Of a stretch of DNA of 64,000 nucleotides, positions 18,299 to 27,964 are shown in pieces. Source of the DNA: Nocardia rhamnosiphila NBRC 108938 (GTDB lineage: Bacteria > Actinomycetota > Actinomycetes > Mycobacteriales > Mycobacteriaceae). Where the stretch lies: NCBI RefSeq assembly GCF_000720425.1, contig NZ_JOAJ01000006.1:124001-188000 (forward strand), read 5' to 3'. The number at the start of each line of letters is the position of its first letter. Positions within the stretch are counted from its first letter, which is position 1. A program made the translations under genes and the position numbers. The notes below the pieces were generated by a model. The model saw nothing but the letters and a program-made list of their open reading frames with translations. It was not told the origin of the DNA and made no database searches.

Positions 18299-18994
18299 GT
18301 GACTTGGACCCCAGTGCGTACACGACCGGATTCGCGTGCCGATTCCGGTGCTGCGCGCGGGATCGGTGCCGGGATCCTGCGCTGGGCCGGGCGGCTGCTC
18401 GGCGGTGCCCTGGTGGTGGGAATGATCCTGGTGGGCGGTACCGCCGTGCGGGTGTGGCAGGTGGCGCGGATCGAGGACTACACACCTGCCGACGCCATTG
18501 TGGTGCTGGGCGCCGCGCAGTACTCCGGGACACCGTCATCGGTGTTCGAGGCGCGCCTCTATCAGGCGGCGAGCCTGTACGAGCAGGGGGTGTCGGACCT
18601 GGTCATCACGGTCGGTGGCAAACAGGAGGGGGATCTGTACACCGAGGCCGCCTCGGGAAAGATGTACCTGATGGACGCGGGTGTCCCGGAGAGCGCCATC
18701 CTCGCCGTGGAGACCGGTTCCGACACGCTGCGCAGTGTGGAGGCCGTGGCCGCCGCGATGCAGGAACGCGGACTCGGTTCCGCAGTGCTGGTCAGCGATC
18801 CGTGGCATTCGCTGCGGACCCGCACCATGGCCCGCGACGCCGGACTGGACGCCTGGACCGCACCCACCCGCACCGGTCCCGCGGTGTACACCCGGGAATC
18901 GCAGGCGCACGGTATCGCCCGGGAGACCGCGGCCCTGCTCTGGTATCAGCTCACCCATTTCTCGGCGGATTTCAACTACACCGCCGGGCAGTGA
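18299..18994 (+). CDS. YdcF/SanA-family (DUF218) membrane-anchored protein
   Basis: A 231-residue protein with one transmembrane helix (about 25-50) and an extracytoplasmic DUF218 domain. Key blocks are [27 protein letters not shown] and [14 protein letters not shown]. SanA/YdcF proteins are linked to envelope integrity and vancomycin sensitivity in other bacteria; their chemistry is unclear. The GTG start at 18299 gives a short charged N-terminus before the helix. It lies 65 bases upstream of dgt on the same strand. Confidence 0.88.
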   Translation: MTWTPVRTRPDSRADSGAARGIGAGILRWAGRLLGGALVVGMILVGGTAVRVWQVARIEDYTPADAIVVLGAAQYSGTPSSVFEARLYQAASLYEQGVSDLVITVGGKQEGDLYTEAASGKMYLMDAGVPESAILAVETGSDTLRSVEAVAAAMQERGLGSAVLVSDPWHSLRTRTMARDAGLDAWTAPTRTGPAVYTRESQAHGIARETAALLWYQLTHFSADFNYTAGQ

Positions 18995-19059
18995 AGCCTT
19001 CACCCGCCGGTGCTGCCGGACCTCCCGGCCGGTCACTGCCCGATGGCAGACTGGGTGCG

Positions 19060-20310
19060 GTGATCTACACCGAGCACGACCGCGAACGCCTGGTCGGCGA
19101 GGCGCCCAAAACGGCCGGCCTCGCCGGTGCCGGAGCCCATGGAAACGGGCACCGCACCGAATTCGCGCGCGACCGTGCGCGCGTGCTGCATTCGGCCGCG
19201 CTGCGCCGCCTCGCCGACAAGACCCAGGTGATGGGTCCCCGCGACGGGGACACGCCGCGCACCCGGCTCACGCATTCGCTGGAGGTCGCACAGATCGGCC
19301 GCGGTATCGCCGACGGCCTCGGCTGCGACCCCGACCTGGCCGAACTCGCGGGTCTGGCGCACGATATCGGCCATCCGCCCTACGGTCACAACGGCGAGAA
19401 AGCGCTGGATATCTTCGCCACCGATTTCGGCGGGTTCGAGGGCAACGCCCAGAATCTACGAATCCTCACCCGGCTCGAACCGAAGGTCCTCGATTCCTAC
19501 GGCGGCAGTGTCGGGCTCAATCTCACCCGCGCCGCGCTCGACGCCGCGATCAAATATCCGTGGCATCGCACCGAGGCGGGCGGCAAATTCGGCGCCTACG
19601 AGGCGGACGCGGACCGGTTGTCCTGGGTCCGCAAGGGCGCCCCGGAGCGGCGGCCGGCGCTGGAATGCCAGGTGATGGACTGGTCCGATGATGTGGCCTA
19701 CTCGGTGCACGACGTGGAGGACGGCATCATCGCCGGGCGGATCGATCTGCGCGCGCTGGCCGATCCGGTGGAGCGGGTCGCGCTGGCCGAGCTGGGACAT
19801 GTACAGCATCGCGGCCTCTCGGTCGACGATCTGGTGGCCGCCGCGCAGCGGCTGTCCGAGCTGCCGGTTGTCGCGGATGTGTTCGTCTACGACGGCGCCC
19901 TCGCCAGTTCGGTCGCCTTGAAACGGCTCACCAGTGAACTCGTCGGCCGGTTCGCGAACGCGGCGGTCGTGGCGACGCGCGCGGCCCATCCCGGACCGCT
20001 CGCCCGCTACTCCGCCGACCTGGTGGTGCCGCCGGTGGCCGCCGCCGAGGTCGCCGTCCTGAAGACCGTCGCGCTGCGCTACGTCATGTCCGATCCCGAC
20101 CACAAGTTGCGCCAGGCCGAGCAGCGCGCCCGCCTCACCGCCGTCGCCGAACACCTGCTCGCCACCGGCCCCGCCGCGCTCGATCCACTGCTGCTGCCCT
20201 GGTGGGAGACCGCCGCCGACGACAGCGCCCGGGTCCGGGTGATCGTCGACCAGATCGCCTCCTACACCGAGAGCCGCCTGGAACGCATCGCCGCCACCCT
20301 GGATTCGTGA
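19060..20310 (+). CDS. dgt: deoxyguanosinetriphosphate triphosphohydrolase-like protein
   Basis: A 416-residue HD-superfamily dNTP triphosphohydrolase (removes triphosphate from dNTPs, limiting their pools). The HD site is complete: H72 in RLTHSLEV, H101-D102 in [12 protein letters not shown], and a downstream Asp in [12 protein letters not shown]. The GTG at 19060 starts right at the conserved [10 protein letters not shown]; the longer open frame upstream overlaps the ydcF-like gene in another frame and is not coding. dgt next to dnaG is the order in mycobacteria. Confidence 0.94.
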   Translation: MIYTEHDRERLVGEAPKTAGLAGAGAHGNGHRTEFARDRARVLHSAALRRLADKTQVMGPRDGDTPRTRLTHSLEVAQIGRGIADGLGCDPDLAELAGLAHDIGHPPYGHNGEKALDIFATDFGGFEGNAQNLRILTRLEPKVLDSYGGSVGLNLTRAALDAAIKYPWHRTEAGGKFGAYEADADRLSWVRKGAPERRPALECQVMDWSDDVAYSVHDVEDGIIAGRIDLRALADPVERVALAELGHVQHRGLSVDDLVAAAQRLSELPVVADVFVYDGALASSVALKRLTSELVGRFANAAVVATRAAHPGPLARYSADLVVPPVAAAEVAVLKTVALRYVMSDPDHKLRQAEQRARLTAVAEHLLATGPAALDPLLLPWWETAADDSARVRVIVDQIASYTESRLERIAATLDS

Positions 20311-20386
20311 CGGTGCGCACGGTAGCGCCGCCCGGCGTCAGGGTGCTCGGGTTCCGGCGTGTACCCGCTCGCCTAGACTCGACTCC

Positions 20387-22312
20387 GTGACCGGACGAAT
20401 ACCTGCTCGCGATATCACCGCCATTCGGGAGCGCGTCCGGATCGAGGATGTGGTGGGCGAGTACGTGGCGCTCAAACGGGGTGGCGCGGACTCGATGAAG
20501 GGGCTGTGCCCGTTCCACGACGAGAAGTCCCCGTCCTTCCATGTGCGGCCCAACCACGGCCTGTTCCACTGTTTCGGATGCAACGAGGGCGGTGATGTGT
20601 ATGCCTTCCTGCAGAAGATCGAGCACATCGGTTTCGTGGAAGCCGTCGAGCAGATGGCCGACCGGATCGGCTACCGGATCAACTACGAGGGCGGCGGGAC
20701 ATCGGTCCAGCGCGACCGCGGCACCCGGTCCCGGCTGGTGGCCGCCAATGCCGCGGCCCACGAGTTCTATGTCGAGCGGCTGCGCGGCCCCGACGCCACG
20801 GTCGCCCGCAAGTACCTCACCGACCGTAACTTCGACGAGGCCGCCTGGACCCAGTTCGGCTGTGGCTATGCTCCCGACGGCTGGGACGCCCTCACCAAGC
20901 ACCTGCTGAACCGGGGCTTCGATTTCAAAGAGCTCGAGGCGGCCGGTCTGTCCCGGCAGGGCCGGCGCGGCCCGATCGACCGGTTCCACCGGCGGCTGCT
21001 GTGGCCGATCCGCAATCTCGGCGGCGATGTGATCGGTTTCGGCGCCCGCAAACTCTTCGAAGACGACACCATGCCGGGAAAATACGTGAACACCCCGGAA
21101 ACCCTGCTGTACAAGAAATCACAGGTGCTGTTCGGTCTCGACCACGCCAAACGGGAGATCGCCAAGGGCCATCAGGCCGTGGTCGTCGAGGGCTACACCG
21201 ATGTGATGGCCATGCATCTGGCCGGGGTGAAAACCGCCGTCGCCGCCTGCGGCACCGCCTTCGGTGACGACCACCTGGCGATCCTGCGGCGGCTGCTCAT
21301 GGACGACAACTTCTGGCGTGGGGAGATCATCTTCACCTTCGACGGTGACGCCGCCGGTCAGGCCGCCGCCCTCAAGGCATTCCTCGGTGACCAGAAGGTC
21401 GCCGGGCAGACCTACGTCGTGGTCTCGCCCGACGGCCAGGACCCCTGCGAGATGCGCCAGCAGTCCGGTGATGCCGCCCTGCGCGATATGGTCGCCCGCC
21501 GCGAACCGCTGTTCGATTTCGCGCTGCGCCAGGAGATCGCCAAACGCGAGGACAGCCGCACCCGTGCCCTCACCTACGACAGCCAGGTCGAGGTGATGCG
21601 CTGGGCGGTTCCCATCGTCGCCCAGATCAAGGACCACGGCCTGCGCAAACGCTATGCGACCCAGCTCGCCGAATGGACCGGCTGGCAGGATCCGCAGCTG
21701 GTGTACCGCCGGGTCGACGAGGAGGCCCGCAAGTTGCGCGGCGCGGCGGCCGCCCCGCCCGCGCGTGCGCCCCGGGGCGAGCAGTCCGGTCCCACGCCGC
21801 CTGCCGCCCGCCCCGACCCTCGCGACCCGGTGCTGCGTTCCCAGCGGCAGGCTCTCACCGCCGGCCTGCAATACCCCGAGATCGCGGGCCCGGCGTTCGA
21901 CGCCCTGGAAGCCGACGCCTTCACCCACCCCGCCTATGTCGCCGTCCGCACCCTCATGGCCGAGGCCGGGGGAGTGTCCGCGGGCCTCTCGGGTGCGGAC
22001 TGGGTGGGCACGATCAGCGATCGCACCGACGACCTCACGCTGCGCGCCCTGGTCTCCGAGCTCGCCAGCGAACCGCTGCCGGTGAAGACCACCGGCGATA
22101 TCCCCCGGTTCATCACCGGAGTCCTGGCCAACGCCCAGGCCGCCCTGGTCGGACGGCAGATCGCCGAACTCAAGTCACGGCTGCACCGCGTCTCCTCGGT
22201 CGACGAACCGGAGACCTATATGGCGTTGTTCGCCGACCTCGTCGCGCTCGAGCAGTACCGCAAGAGTCTGCTGGAACAGGCCATGGGCACCAGCGAATTC
22301 GGCGCCGCCTGA
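20387..22312 (+). CDS. dnaG: DNA primase
   Basis: A 641-residue bacterial primase that makes RNA primers at the replication fork. The CHC2 zinc finger uses C41, H44, C62 and C65. The TOPRIM catalytic core has EGYTDVMAMH and FDGDAAG. The C-terminal part, after a Pro/Ala-rich linker around residues 465-490, is the helicase-binding domain. The start is GTG. Upstream dgt ends 76 bases away. Confidence 0.97.
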   Translation: MTGRIPARDITAIRERVRIEDVVGEYVALKRGGADSMKGLCPFHDEKSPSFHVRPNHGLFHCFGCNEGGDVYAFLQKIEHIGFVEAVEQMADRIGYRINYEGGGTSVQRDRGTRSRLVAANAAAHEFYVERLRGPDATVARKYLTDRNFDEAAWTQFGCGYAPDGWDALTKHLLNRGFDFKELEAAGLSRQGRRGPIDRFHRRLLWPIRNLGGDVIGFGARKLFEDDTMPGKYVNTPETLLYKKSQVLFGLDHAKREIAKGHQAVVVEGYTDVMAMHLAGVKTAVAACGTAFGDDHLAILRRLLMDDNFWRGEIIFTFDGDAAGQAAALKAFLGDQKVAGQTYVVVSPDGQDPCEMRQQSGDAALRDMVARREPLFDFALRQEIAKREDSRTRALTYDSQVEVMRWAVPIVAQIKDHGLRKRYATQLAEWTGWQDPQLVYRRVDEEARKLRGAAAAPPARAPRGEQSGPTPPAARPDPRDPVLRSQRQALTAGLQYPEIAGPAFDALEADAFTHPAYVAVRTLMAEAGGVSAGLSGADWVGTISDRTDDLTLRALVSELASEPLPVKTTGDIPRFITGVLANAQAALVGRQIAELKSRLHRVSSVDEPETYMALFADLVALEQYRKSLLEQAMGTSEFGAA

Positions 22313-22323
22313 CCCGCGGTGAG

Positions 22324-22572
22324 CTATCGCCGCCGGAGCTGATCGTGCGGGACCATCACGGTGGTGCGCTCGTCGAGCGGCTCCATCGGCTCCAGTTTCG
22401 GCTGGGTACTCAACTTGTCCGACAGCTTCTGTCTGCTCACCTGCACCAGCTTGCGCGTCACCGGGCTCCCCGCGACCGCGCGGGCACTCGCGCTGATCTG
22501 CTCATAACGTGCCCGCCCGGCCTTACTGCCCAGCACATAACCGGCAGCGATACCGATGATCAACCGCAACAT
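22324..22572 (-). CDS. small membrane-associated protein (position of Rv2342)
   Basis: An 82-residue protein convergent with dnaG. The N-terminus (LRLIIGIAAGYVLGSKAGRARY) is a short Gly-rich hydrophobic segment like those of YtxH-type proteins, followed by a basic tail. Function unknown. Its position between dnaG and tRNA-Asn matches a small mycobacterial gene. The ATG at 22572 has GGAGGAG upstream; longer in-frame versions have none. Confidence 0.8.
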   Translation of the reverse strand: MLRLIIGIAAGYVLGSKAGRARYEQISASARAVAGSPVTRKLVQVSRQKLSDKLSTQPKLEPMEPLDERTTVMVPHDQLRRR

Positions 22573-22771
22573 TGTGGGTGGAGCTCCTCCCAGTAGTCCG
22601 TGCCGACCCATCCTGCCCGACAGCACCGACACCTGTCGATCCGGTCCCCACCGCCGGTCGGGCCCGGTTTCGGCCGCCCGCCCCGGCTCGACCCGGCGAT
22701 TTGGGCGCGCACCCACCCATACGCTAAAGTTTGCTCTCGGTCGGCCCGGTACGGGCGAGGCCACCGAGCAA

Positions 22772-22844
22772 TCCCCTATAGCTCAATTGGCAGAGCAGCC
22801 GACTGTTAATCGGCAGGTTACTGGTTCGAGTCCAGTTGGGGGAG
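22772..22844 (+). tRNA. tRNA-Asn (GTT)
   Basis: A 73-base cloverleaf. The acceptor TCCCCTA pairs with TGGGGGA (one G-T pair), the discriminator is G, the anticodon stem is GCCGA/TCGGC with loop CTGTTAA (anticodon GTT), and the T arm is ACTGG-TTCGAGT-CCAGT. CCA is not encoded (CA follows). Next to dnaG this is the mycobacterial asnT place. It borders the accessory block that follows. Confidence 0.97.
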
Positions 22845-22847
22845 CAC

Positions 22848-22893
22848 AAACCGCAGGCCGGGTCCGATGGTGGGGCTTGACCTGCGGTTTTTT
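22848..22893 (+). terminator. Rho-independent terminator of tRNA-Asn
   Basis: A 10-base-pair stem, AAACCGCAGG with CCTGCGGTTT, and then a T run. It lies just after the tRNA gene. This is one of few terminators in the window with a real T tract. Confidence 0.88.
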
Positions 22894-23170
22894 CGGCCGA
22901 TTAGCAAAAATGCACCAGGTTCCCGCACCGAATTCCCATCCGGTCGAACGAGATGGCGATCGTCTTTCGTGGGTTCGTGCCACTGAAGGTAGGCCTGACG
23001 CCGATAATTCCGCACCACCCGGCTGCCGACGGCACCGTCCCGAACTTCGGGTCGAGTCGGTGGGTTCGGAGATCAGAGGTGCCACGAATTCATGATCTCC
23101 GAGGTCATCGCCCGACCACATTGCCGCGATTAGCGTCGACATCGACAGTGATGGGACAACGATCGGAACG

Positions 23171-23992
23171 ATGATGAACAGAGGCGGCGTCGAGGTCGCG
23201 GTGACAGAAGGCCTGCTGCGGCACGGCATGCCGTATCTGGCGTTCGGTAGTGGCCGGCCGCTGGTATTTCTGCGCTGGTTCACCCCGGATCACGCCAATC
23301 CGACCGGACGGATGCGGTCCTCGGAGTTGAAGAAGCTGGCCGGTCTCGCCCGGCGGTTCCGGGTGTACACGGTGGGCCGGGCGCCGGGTACAGTGGCCGG
23401 TGCCACCATGGCCGATTTCGCCGACGAACATGCCGACGCTTTGCGCGCCGAATTCGGCGAACCGGTTGATGTCCTCGGTGTGTCCTCCGGTGGTTCGATC
23501 GCCCTGCAGCTGGCCGCCGATCATCCCGAGGTAGTGTGCAAACTCGTTGTTGTGTCGGCGGCGTGCCGGTTGGATCCGGTTCTGCGGATCGGTCAGCGCC
23601 GCTATGCGGAGGCAATGCTGGCGGGTAGGCCCGGGCTGCATCACTTGGCGCCGGCCACCGTCGCCGATCCGGTGGGCGCCCGTCTGGCGGGGGCGGCGAT
23701 GTGGTTGGCCGATCCGCTGGTTCGGCCGAAGGTACCGGCCGACACCCACCACTTCTTGATGGCCGAGGACGGTTTCGATCTCACCGGAAGGCTCGGCGAG
23801 ATCACGATGCCCACCTTGATCGTCGGCGGCGACCGCGATGGCTCCTACAGCACAGAGACCCTTCGGTGCACCGCCGACGGCATCCCGGCCGCGCGTCTCA
23901 TCCTGTACCCGCGCACCGGCCACCTCGGCGCGGCCTCGCATCCACATTTCGTGGACGACGTCGTTCGATTCCTGGGCGATTCGATGCTGTAG
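23171..23992 (+). CDS. alpha/beta hydrolase
   Basis: A 273-residue alpha/beta hydrolase. The nucleophile elbow GVSSGGS, an acid residue in VGGDRDG and His in RTGHLGA form the expected triad. The oxyanion region usually reads HG near the N-terminus but here is RWF, so substrate handling may differ. Substrate unknown. It is the first gene after tRNA-Asn, and the 278 bases before it hold no other gene. ATG 23171 or 23174 may be used; the ribosome site is weak. Confidence 0.85.
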   Translation: MMNRGGVEVAVTEGLLRHGMPYLAFGSGRPLVFLRWFTPDHANPTGRMRSSELKKLAGLARRFRVYTVGRAPGTVAGATMADFADEHADALRAEFGEPVDVLGVSSGGSIALQLAADHPEVVCKLVVVSAACRLDPVLRIGQRRYAEAMLAGRPGLHHLAPATVADPVGARLAGAAMWLADPLVRPKVPADTHHFLMAEDGFDLTGRLGEITMPTLIVGGDRDGSYSTETLRCTADGIPAARLILYPRTGHLGAASHPHFVDDVVRFLGDSML

Positions 23993-24107
23993 CCCACCGT
24001 GCGGGGCGACTGACCGCTGGGGACCGATCGCCCGGCCGGCGGTGTCAGGCGGGCCGGGCGCCCATCACACATGTGATTCGAGCCGGTCGCGAGCGACAGA
24101 CGCCGAT

Positions 24108-25244
24108 CTAGACCGGATCCGACTCCGTGCGGGCACGCCATGCGGCGGCCGAGTCCAGGGTTGCCATCGGATGCAGCATGGCGTAGTCGAAAGCCGCGAG
24201 TGCGGCGCCATCCTGGATGCGGCGCGGCAGATCTGGATTCGCCAGTGCGCCGCGACCCAGCGACAGTACGTCGGCATGCCCCCCGGCGAGAACCTTCGCG
24301 GCTTGCTCCAGCACATGCATGCCACCGTTGGCCACAACCGGCCGGCCGGAGACCTCGCGTGCCAGCTGGGTGATGGTCGTACCGCTCGGGAAACGCGCGG
24401 TGTCGATGAAATCCCTACCCTCGCTGGCGATATGCAGGAAACTGGCCGCTGTCAGGGCGGCGAATACCACCCGTGCGTCGGCCTCGCCGCCGGGCCATCG
24501 ATAGCTGAAGTCGTTGACCTTGGTCTGCGACAGTCGCACACCGACCGGAAAATCGCCTACAGCGGCGCACACTTCGTTCAGCACCCGCGCGGTGAGTCGG
24601 ATGCGGTTCGTCACCGGTCCTCCGTACTCGTCGGTGCGCTGATTGGTGTAGTCGGTGAGAAACTGGTCGAGCAGGTAACCGTTCGCGCCATGTATTTCGA
24701 CACCGTCGAAGCCGGCCGCTCGCGCGTTCTCGGCGGCGGTGACGAAACCGCCGACTACGTCGTCGATATCGCTTGCCGACATCTCTCGGGGCACACCCCA
24801 CGCGCCACCCGCTCCGCCGTAATCGACCATCATCTGTCCGCGTGGCCGAACGGCCGACGGGCCTATGGGCTCGAAACCGCGGGCGTTGCCCTGCGAGATC
24901 GCGCCCGCATGCATCAGCTGGGCCGTTATCGCGGCTCCGCCGGAGTGGACGGCCTCGACCACAGCCTGCCAACCCTCGACATGCCGGTCGGTCACCAGGC
25001 CTGGCTGATTGAAGTAGCCCTGGCTGTGGGTGGAATCGGTGTAGATGCCCTCGGTGGTGATCAAACCGAAACCGCCCGTGGCGAATTCACGGTAGTAATC
25101 GACCATCTGCGCGGTCGGCACGCCATCTGGTGCCGCGGATACGCGAGTCATCGGAGCGACCGCCAGGCGATTGCGTAGCGGTAGCGCCGCGAGGTGAAAC
25201 GGCTCCAAGGCCGGGTGGGTCAGAGTGCGTTCGGTGGTTGTCAA
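24108..25244 (-). CDS. NADH:flavin oxidoreductase, Old Yellow Enzyme family
   Basis: A 378-residue FMN-binding TIM-barrel enzyme of the Old Yellow Enzyme family. Visible blocks are LRNRLAVAPMTRVSA, QLMHAGA, the GVEIHGANGYLLDQFL active-site segment, and SLGRGALANPDLP at the phosphate site. It reduces activated C=C bonds of an unidentified enone or similar compound. The TTG start at 25244 is chosen because GAGGAG precedes it at eight bases and the protein then begins where the family does. It may act in the neighbouring catabolic programme, but this is not certain. Confidence 0.9.
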   Translation of the reverse strand: MTTTERTLTHPALEPFHLAALPLRNRLAVAPMTRVSAAPDGVPTAQMVDYYREFATGGFGLITTEGIYTDSTHSQGYFNQPGLVTDRHVEGWQAVVEAVHSGGAAITAQLMHAGAISQGNARGFEPIGPSAVRPRGQMMVDYGGAGGAWGVPREMSASDIDDVVGGFVTAAENARAAGFDGVEIHGANGYLLDQFLTDYTNQRTDEYGGPVTNRIRLTARVLNEVCAAVGDFPVGVRLSQTKVNDFSYRWPGGEADARVVFAALTAASFLHIASEGRDFIDTARFPSGTTITQLAREVSGRPVVANGGMHVLEQAAKVLAGGHADVLSLGRGALANPDLPRRIQDGAALAAFDYAMLHPMATLDSAAAWRARTESDPV

Positions 25245-25376
25245 CGGGTCAACTCCTCGTCTGGTCGGGCTGCGTGCACGGCCCGTGCCGAGCACGCGAC
25301 GACGAGCCTTCCCGACCGTGTCGGCAGGGGCCAGTGCCCGGCGCACCGCTGTTCCGAGAGCCTGGGTCCGGCAGAC

Positions 25377-26225
25377 CTAGCTTTGCCGGTCGCGCTCGAT
25401 GAGCGTGCGCAACGCCTGCTCGGTGCGACTACCGGGCTTGGCGGTGTAGGTCACCAGGGCGCGGACCCCCGGATCGGCTATCGGCGAGAAGAACTCGTAG
25501 TCGAGTTCGATCCGGCCCAGATCGGGATGCTGGATGTAATAGGTGCCGAATGCCACATCGTTGACGTCATGGCTGGTCCAGAGCTCATCGAACTGTGTGC
25601 TGGCCGACCGCATTCGTGTGATCAGCGCAGTGAGGGCGACATCGCCGGGCCGGTGGCCGATCCGCAAGCGCAGATCGGTGGCGACCTGGCGAGCCAGGGC
25701 GGGGTGCTCGTCGGCGAACAGCGCGCGGATGCGGGGATCCAGGAAGACCAGTTGCGTCCAGTTGCGCTGCTCGCCCGGTAAGTCGGCGAAATCGATCCCG
25801 AAGACCAATTCCGCCGCCCGATTCCAGCCCAGCAGATCGGTGTGATGGCCGATGATGTAGGCGGGCACGAACTCGAGCGCGGCCAAGAGTACGCGCAGGG
25901 CCGGGCGCAAGGTCGGCGAATTCGGCTCGACGAGGTCGGCCGGCGACGGTGGGCGGGCCAGGTTGTGCAGGTGAATGCGCTCATCGGGGCTCAGTTGCAG
26001 GGCGGTTGCGACAGCGTCGAGGATCTCGGTGGAGACGTTCTCCAGCCGTCCCTGCTCCAAACGGGCGTAGTAGTCGGCGCTTATGCCGGCGATTTGTGCG
26101 AGTTCTTCGCGACGCAGGCCAGGCACGCGCCGCCGGGTGCCGAAGTAGGGGAGACCGACGTCTTCCGGCCGTAGCCGCCCACGGCGCGAGGACAGAAAAC
26201 TGCCGATTTGCTCAACATCGCCCAC
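25377..26225 (-). CDS. XRE-family regulator with MmyB-like ligand domain
   Basis: A 282-residue regulator. The N-terminal HTH contains RRVPGLRREELAQIAGIS, the signature of MmyB-type proteins, and the C-terminal PAS-like domain includes NRAAELVFG. Such proteins in actinobacteria are thought to bind a fatty-acid-like or small ligand and usually control the divergent gene, here the RidA-family gene 134 bases away. GTG start. Confidence 0.9.
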   Translation of the reverse strand: MGDVEQIGSFLSSRRGRLRPEDVGLPYFGTRRRVPGLRREELAQIAGISADYYARLEQGRLENVSTEILDAVATALQLSPDERIHLHNLARPPSPADLVEPNSPTLRPALRVLLAALEFVPAYIIGHHTDLLGWNRAAELVFGIDFADLPGEQRNWTQLVFLDPRIRALFADEHPALARQVATDLRLRIGHRPGDVALTALITRMRSASTQFDELWTSHDVNDVAFGTYYIQHPDLGRIELDYEFFSPIADPGVRALVTYTAKPGSRTEQALRTLIERDRQS

Positions 26226-26358
26226 AGAGGACGATTATAAGGTGGGTCGGTCAGGCCCCGGTTGACTGGTCATGGGTGCGGTAGGGGCTGGTTGTCGGAG
26301 CCGACGCTGGTCAAGCTCAGTGCTGACACTGCGTACCGACCAGCGAAAGGACTGCCCG

Positions 26359-26775
26359 ATGGCCGCCCGAATCCACAAGATCGCCACCGACCCCGATTGG
26401 TATCACCCCTATCGCATCTCCCAGGCCGTCGTGGCCAACGGAATGATCTATGTCTCGGGCCAGGCCGGTTTCACCGAGGACGGCACGACAGTGTCAGGAG
26501 GCTTCCGTGCACAAGGGCGCCAGGCCTTCCGCAACGTCGAGACCGTTCTGGCCGCAGCGGGCGCGACGCTGGCCGATGTGGTGAAGGTCGGCATCTTCGT
26601 GCGCGACATGGCCGCCAATCTCCCCGATGTCCTCGAACTGCGCGCCGAATTTCTCGCTGAGCCCTATCCGGCGGATACTTTGTTGGAGGTGTCTGCGCTG
26701 GCCCAGCCGGAATGGCAGATCGAAATCGAAGTGATCGCCCTCTGCCCGGTTGAAGGTTCTCGCGGTAGCGACTGA
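26359..26775 (+). CDS. RidA-family (YjgF/Rid) protein
   Basis: A 138-residue RidA-like protein. RidA proteins deaminate reactive enamine/imine intermediates; other Rid subfamilies serve in catabolic pathways. The fold blocks GMIYVSGQAG and VVKVGIFVRDM are present, but the catalytic Arg of true RidA (in the RxxVEV area) is not obvious, since the C-terminus reads QIEIEVIAL. It may belong to an Rid1-7 catabolic subgroup. The ATG at 26359 follows AAAGGA. It is divergent from the MmyB-like regulator. Confidence 0.87.
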   Translation: MAARIHKIATDPDWYHPYRISQAVVANGMIYVSGQAGFTEDGTTVSGGFRAQGRQAFRNVETVLAAAGATLADVVKVGIFVRDMAANLPDVLELRAEFLAEPYPADTLLEVSALAQPEWQIEIEVIALCPVEGSRGSD

Positions 26776-27257
26776 CCGGTGGAGCCGCAAGGCATCGGAA
26801 CAGCGGAGAGGTTCCGGGCAGGCCGTCGATTCCCTGGCCGGCCGATCCAGGCCTGTTACGCAAGATACTGTGAACCTGCACACCATCGAACCCTCGCTAC
26901 CGGCGGGTCCGCGTACCGAACATGCCCGTGTGTGACGTGTTCCCAGGTGAGCTCGGCGAAGCGTTCTATTTCTTTGATGCGCGTGGACCGAGCTCCCCCC
27001 GACACCCACTTGTCCGGGGAGCAGGGGAAGCTCGGACACGCTCGGATTGTTGTGGTCTGCCCACAGAGGTCGCCGGTCGCCGGAAGGTGACCCGGTGCGG
27101 GGCTCGCGGCCCTCGGGGATCGCCACGCTGATCAAGTGGACCAGCCGATTCGCTGCCTTGGTGACGCAGCCCGGCGGCATCGAAGCGAAGACAGACGCCG
27201 CCGGCCGAGTTCGGTGGTGGCTACGGTGAAGGCCGCCTCCAATACTGTGCGCCGCCG
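26776..27257. other. 482-base gap, no gene recognised
   Basis: Open frames exist on both strands, but none has plausible amino-acid make-up or a ribosome site, and none continues a neighbouring gene. It may be remains of inserted DNA. I see no terminal inverted repeats. Confidence 0.4.
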
Positions 27258-27875
27258 TCAGCCCTGTGCCGGCAGCCCGATGAGTTTGCAATAGGCGTCT
27301 GCGACCGATGAGGGATCCAGTGAGCCTTCCTCGTGATACCAGCGATGGCTTTCGCTGACCATATTCAGAATGGCGAAGGTCAAGACCGACGACGGTGCTT
27401 CCGGAAGCTGCCCCAAAGCCTGGACCTTCTCGACGACGCTGCGAACGGTAGCCACGAATTCACGCTCGTGGAGTTGTACCTCCTCGGCCACTGCCGGCTC
27501 CAACCAGCGCTGCTCGCTGCGATATACGGCGAACGTGAGATGGTTTGCGACCACCGCGTATGTGAATCGGGTGATGATCGCGCGCAGTTGGGTGATCGGA
27601 TCATCACCCTCCGCCAAGCCTTCGTGCAACGCGGTCGTCATGTCTCGATCCACCTGCTGCGCGATTTCACGCAGCAGGTCTGCCTTCGATCCGACATAGT
27701 GATAGATGGATGGCTGGCTGAGGTCGAGCTGAGCCGCGATCTCCTTCGTTGTTCCCTTGTTGTACCCGCGGGAGGAGAAGACAGCCGCAGCACCGTCGAG
27801 GATACGTCGCCGCTTGTCTTCCCAGGCCGACTCCCCTTCGGCCGGCAGTGGCGCAATCACGTCAAGGCCTCCCAC
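27258..27875 (-). CDS. TetR-family regulator
   Basis: A 205-residue TetR protein. The HTH spans about residues 20-66 with SRGYNKGTTKEIAAQLDLSQPSIYHY. The C-terminal ligand domain resembles KstR2/FadR-like regulators of acyl-CoA metabolism (LTFAVYRSEQRWLEP). It lies 89 bases downstream of the CoA-ligase gene on the same strand, so it is the promoter-distal end of the catabolic region and may respond to a CoA-thioester intermediate. Confidence 0.88.
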   Translation of the reverse strand: MGGLDVIAPLPAEGESAWEDKRRRILDGAAAVFSSRGYNKGTTKEIAAQLDLSQPSIYHYVGSKADLLREIAQQVDRDMTTALHEGLAEGDDPITQLRAIITRFTYAVVANHLTFAVYRSEQRWLEPAVAEEVQLHEREFVATVRSVVEKVQALGQLPEAPSSVLTFAILNMVSESHRWYHEEGSLDPSSVADAYCKLIGLPAQG

Positions 27876-27964
27876 GGTAGCGCCTCCGAAGTCGAAGACA
27901 TCAGTTTAACCTGCGGATGATCTCACGAGTCCGCCGGACCAGCGGACCGGCCGTAGCTGCCCTG

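Noticed and set aside
18223..19059. Long in-frame extension upstream of dgt
   Set aside because: It overlaps the YdcF-like gene in a different frame and is not protein-like; dgt starts at GTG 19060.
22783..23283. Minus-strand open frame ending PTGLEPVTCRLTVGCSAN
   Set aside because: Its C-terminal part is the complement of tRNA-Asn, a well-known source of false proteins.
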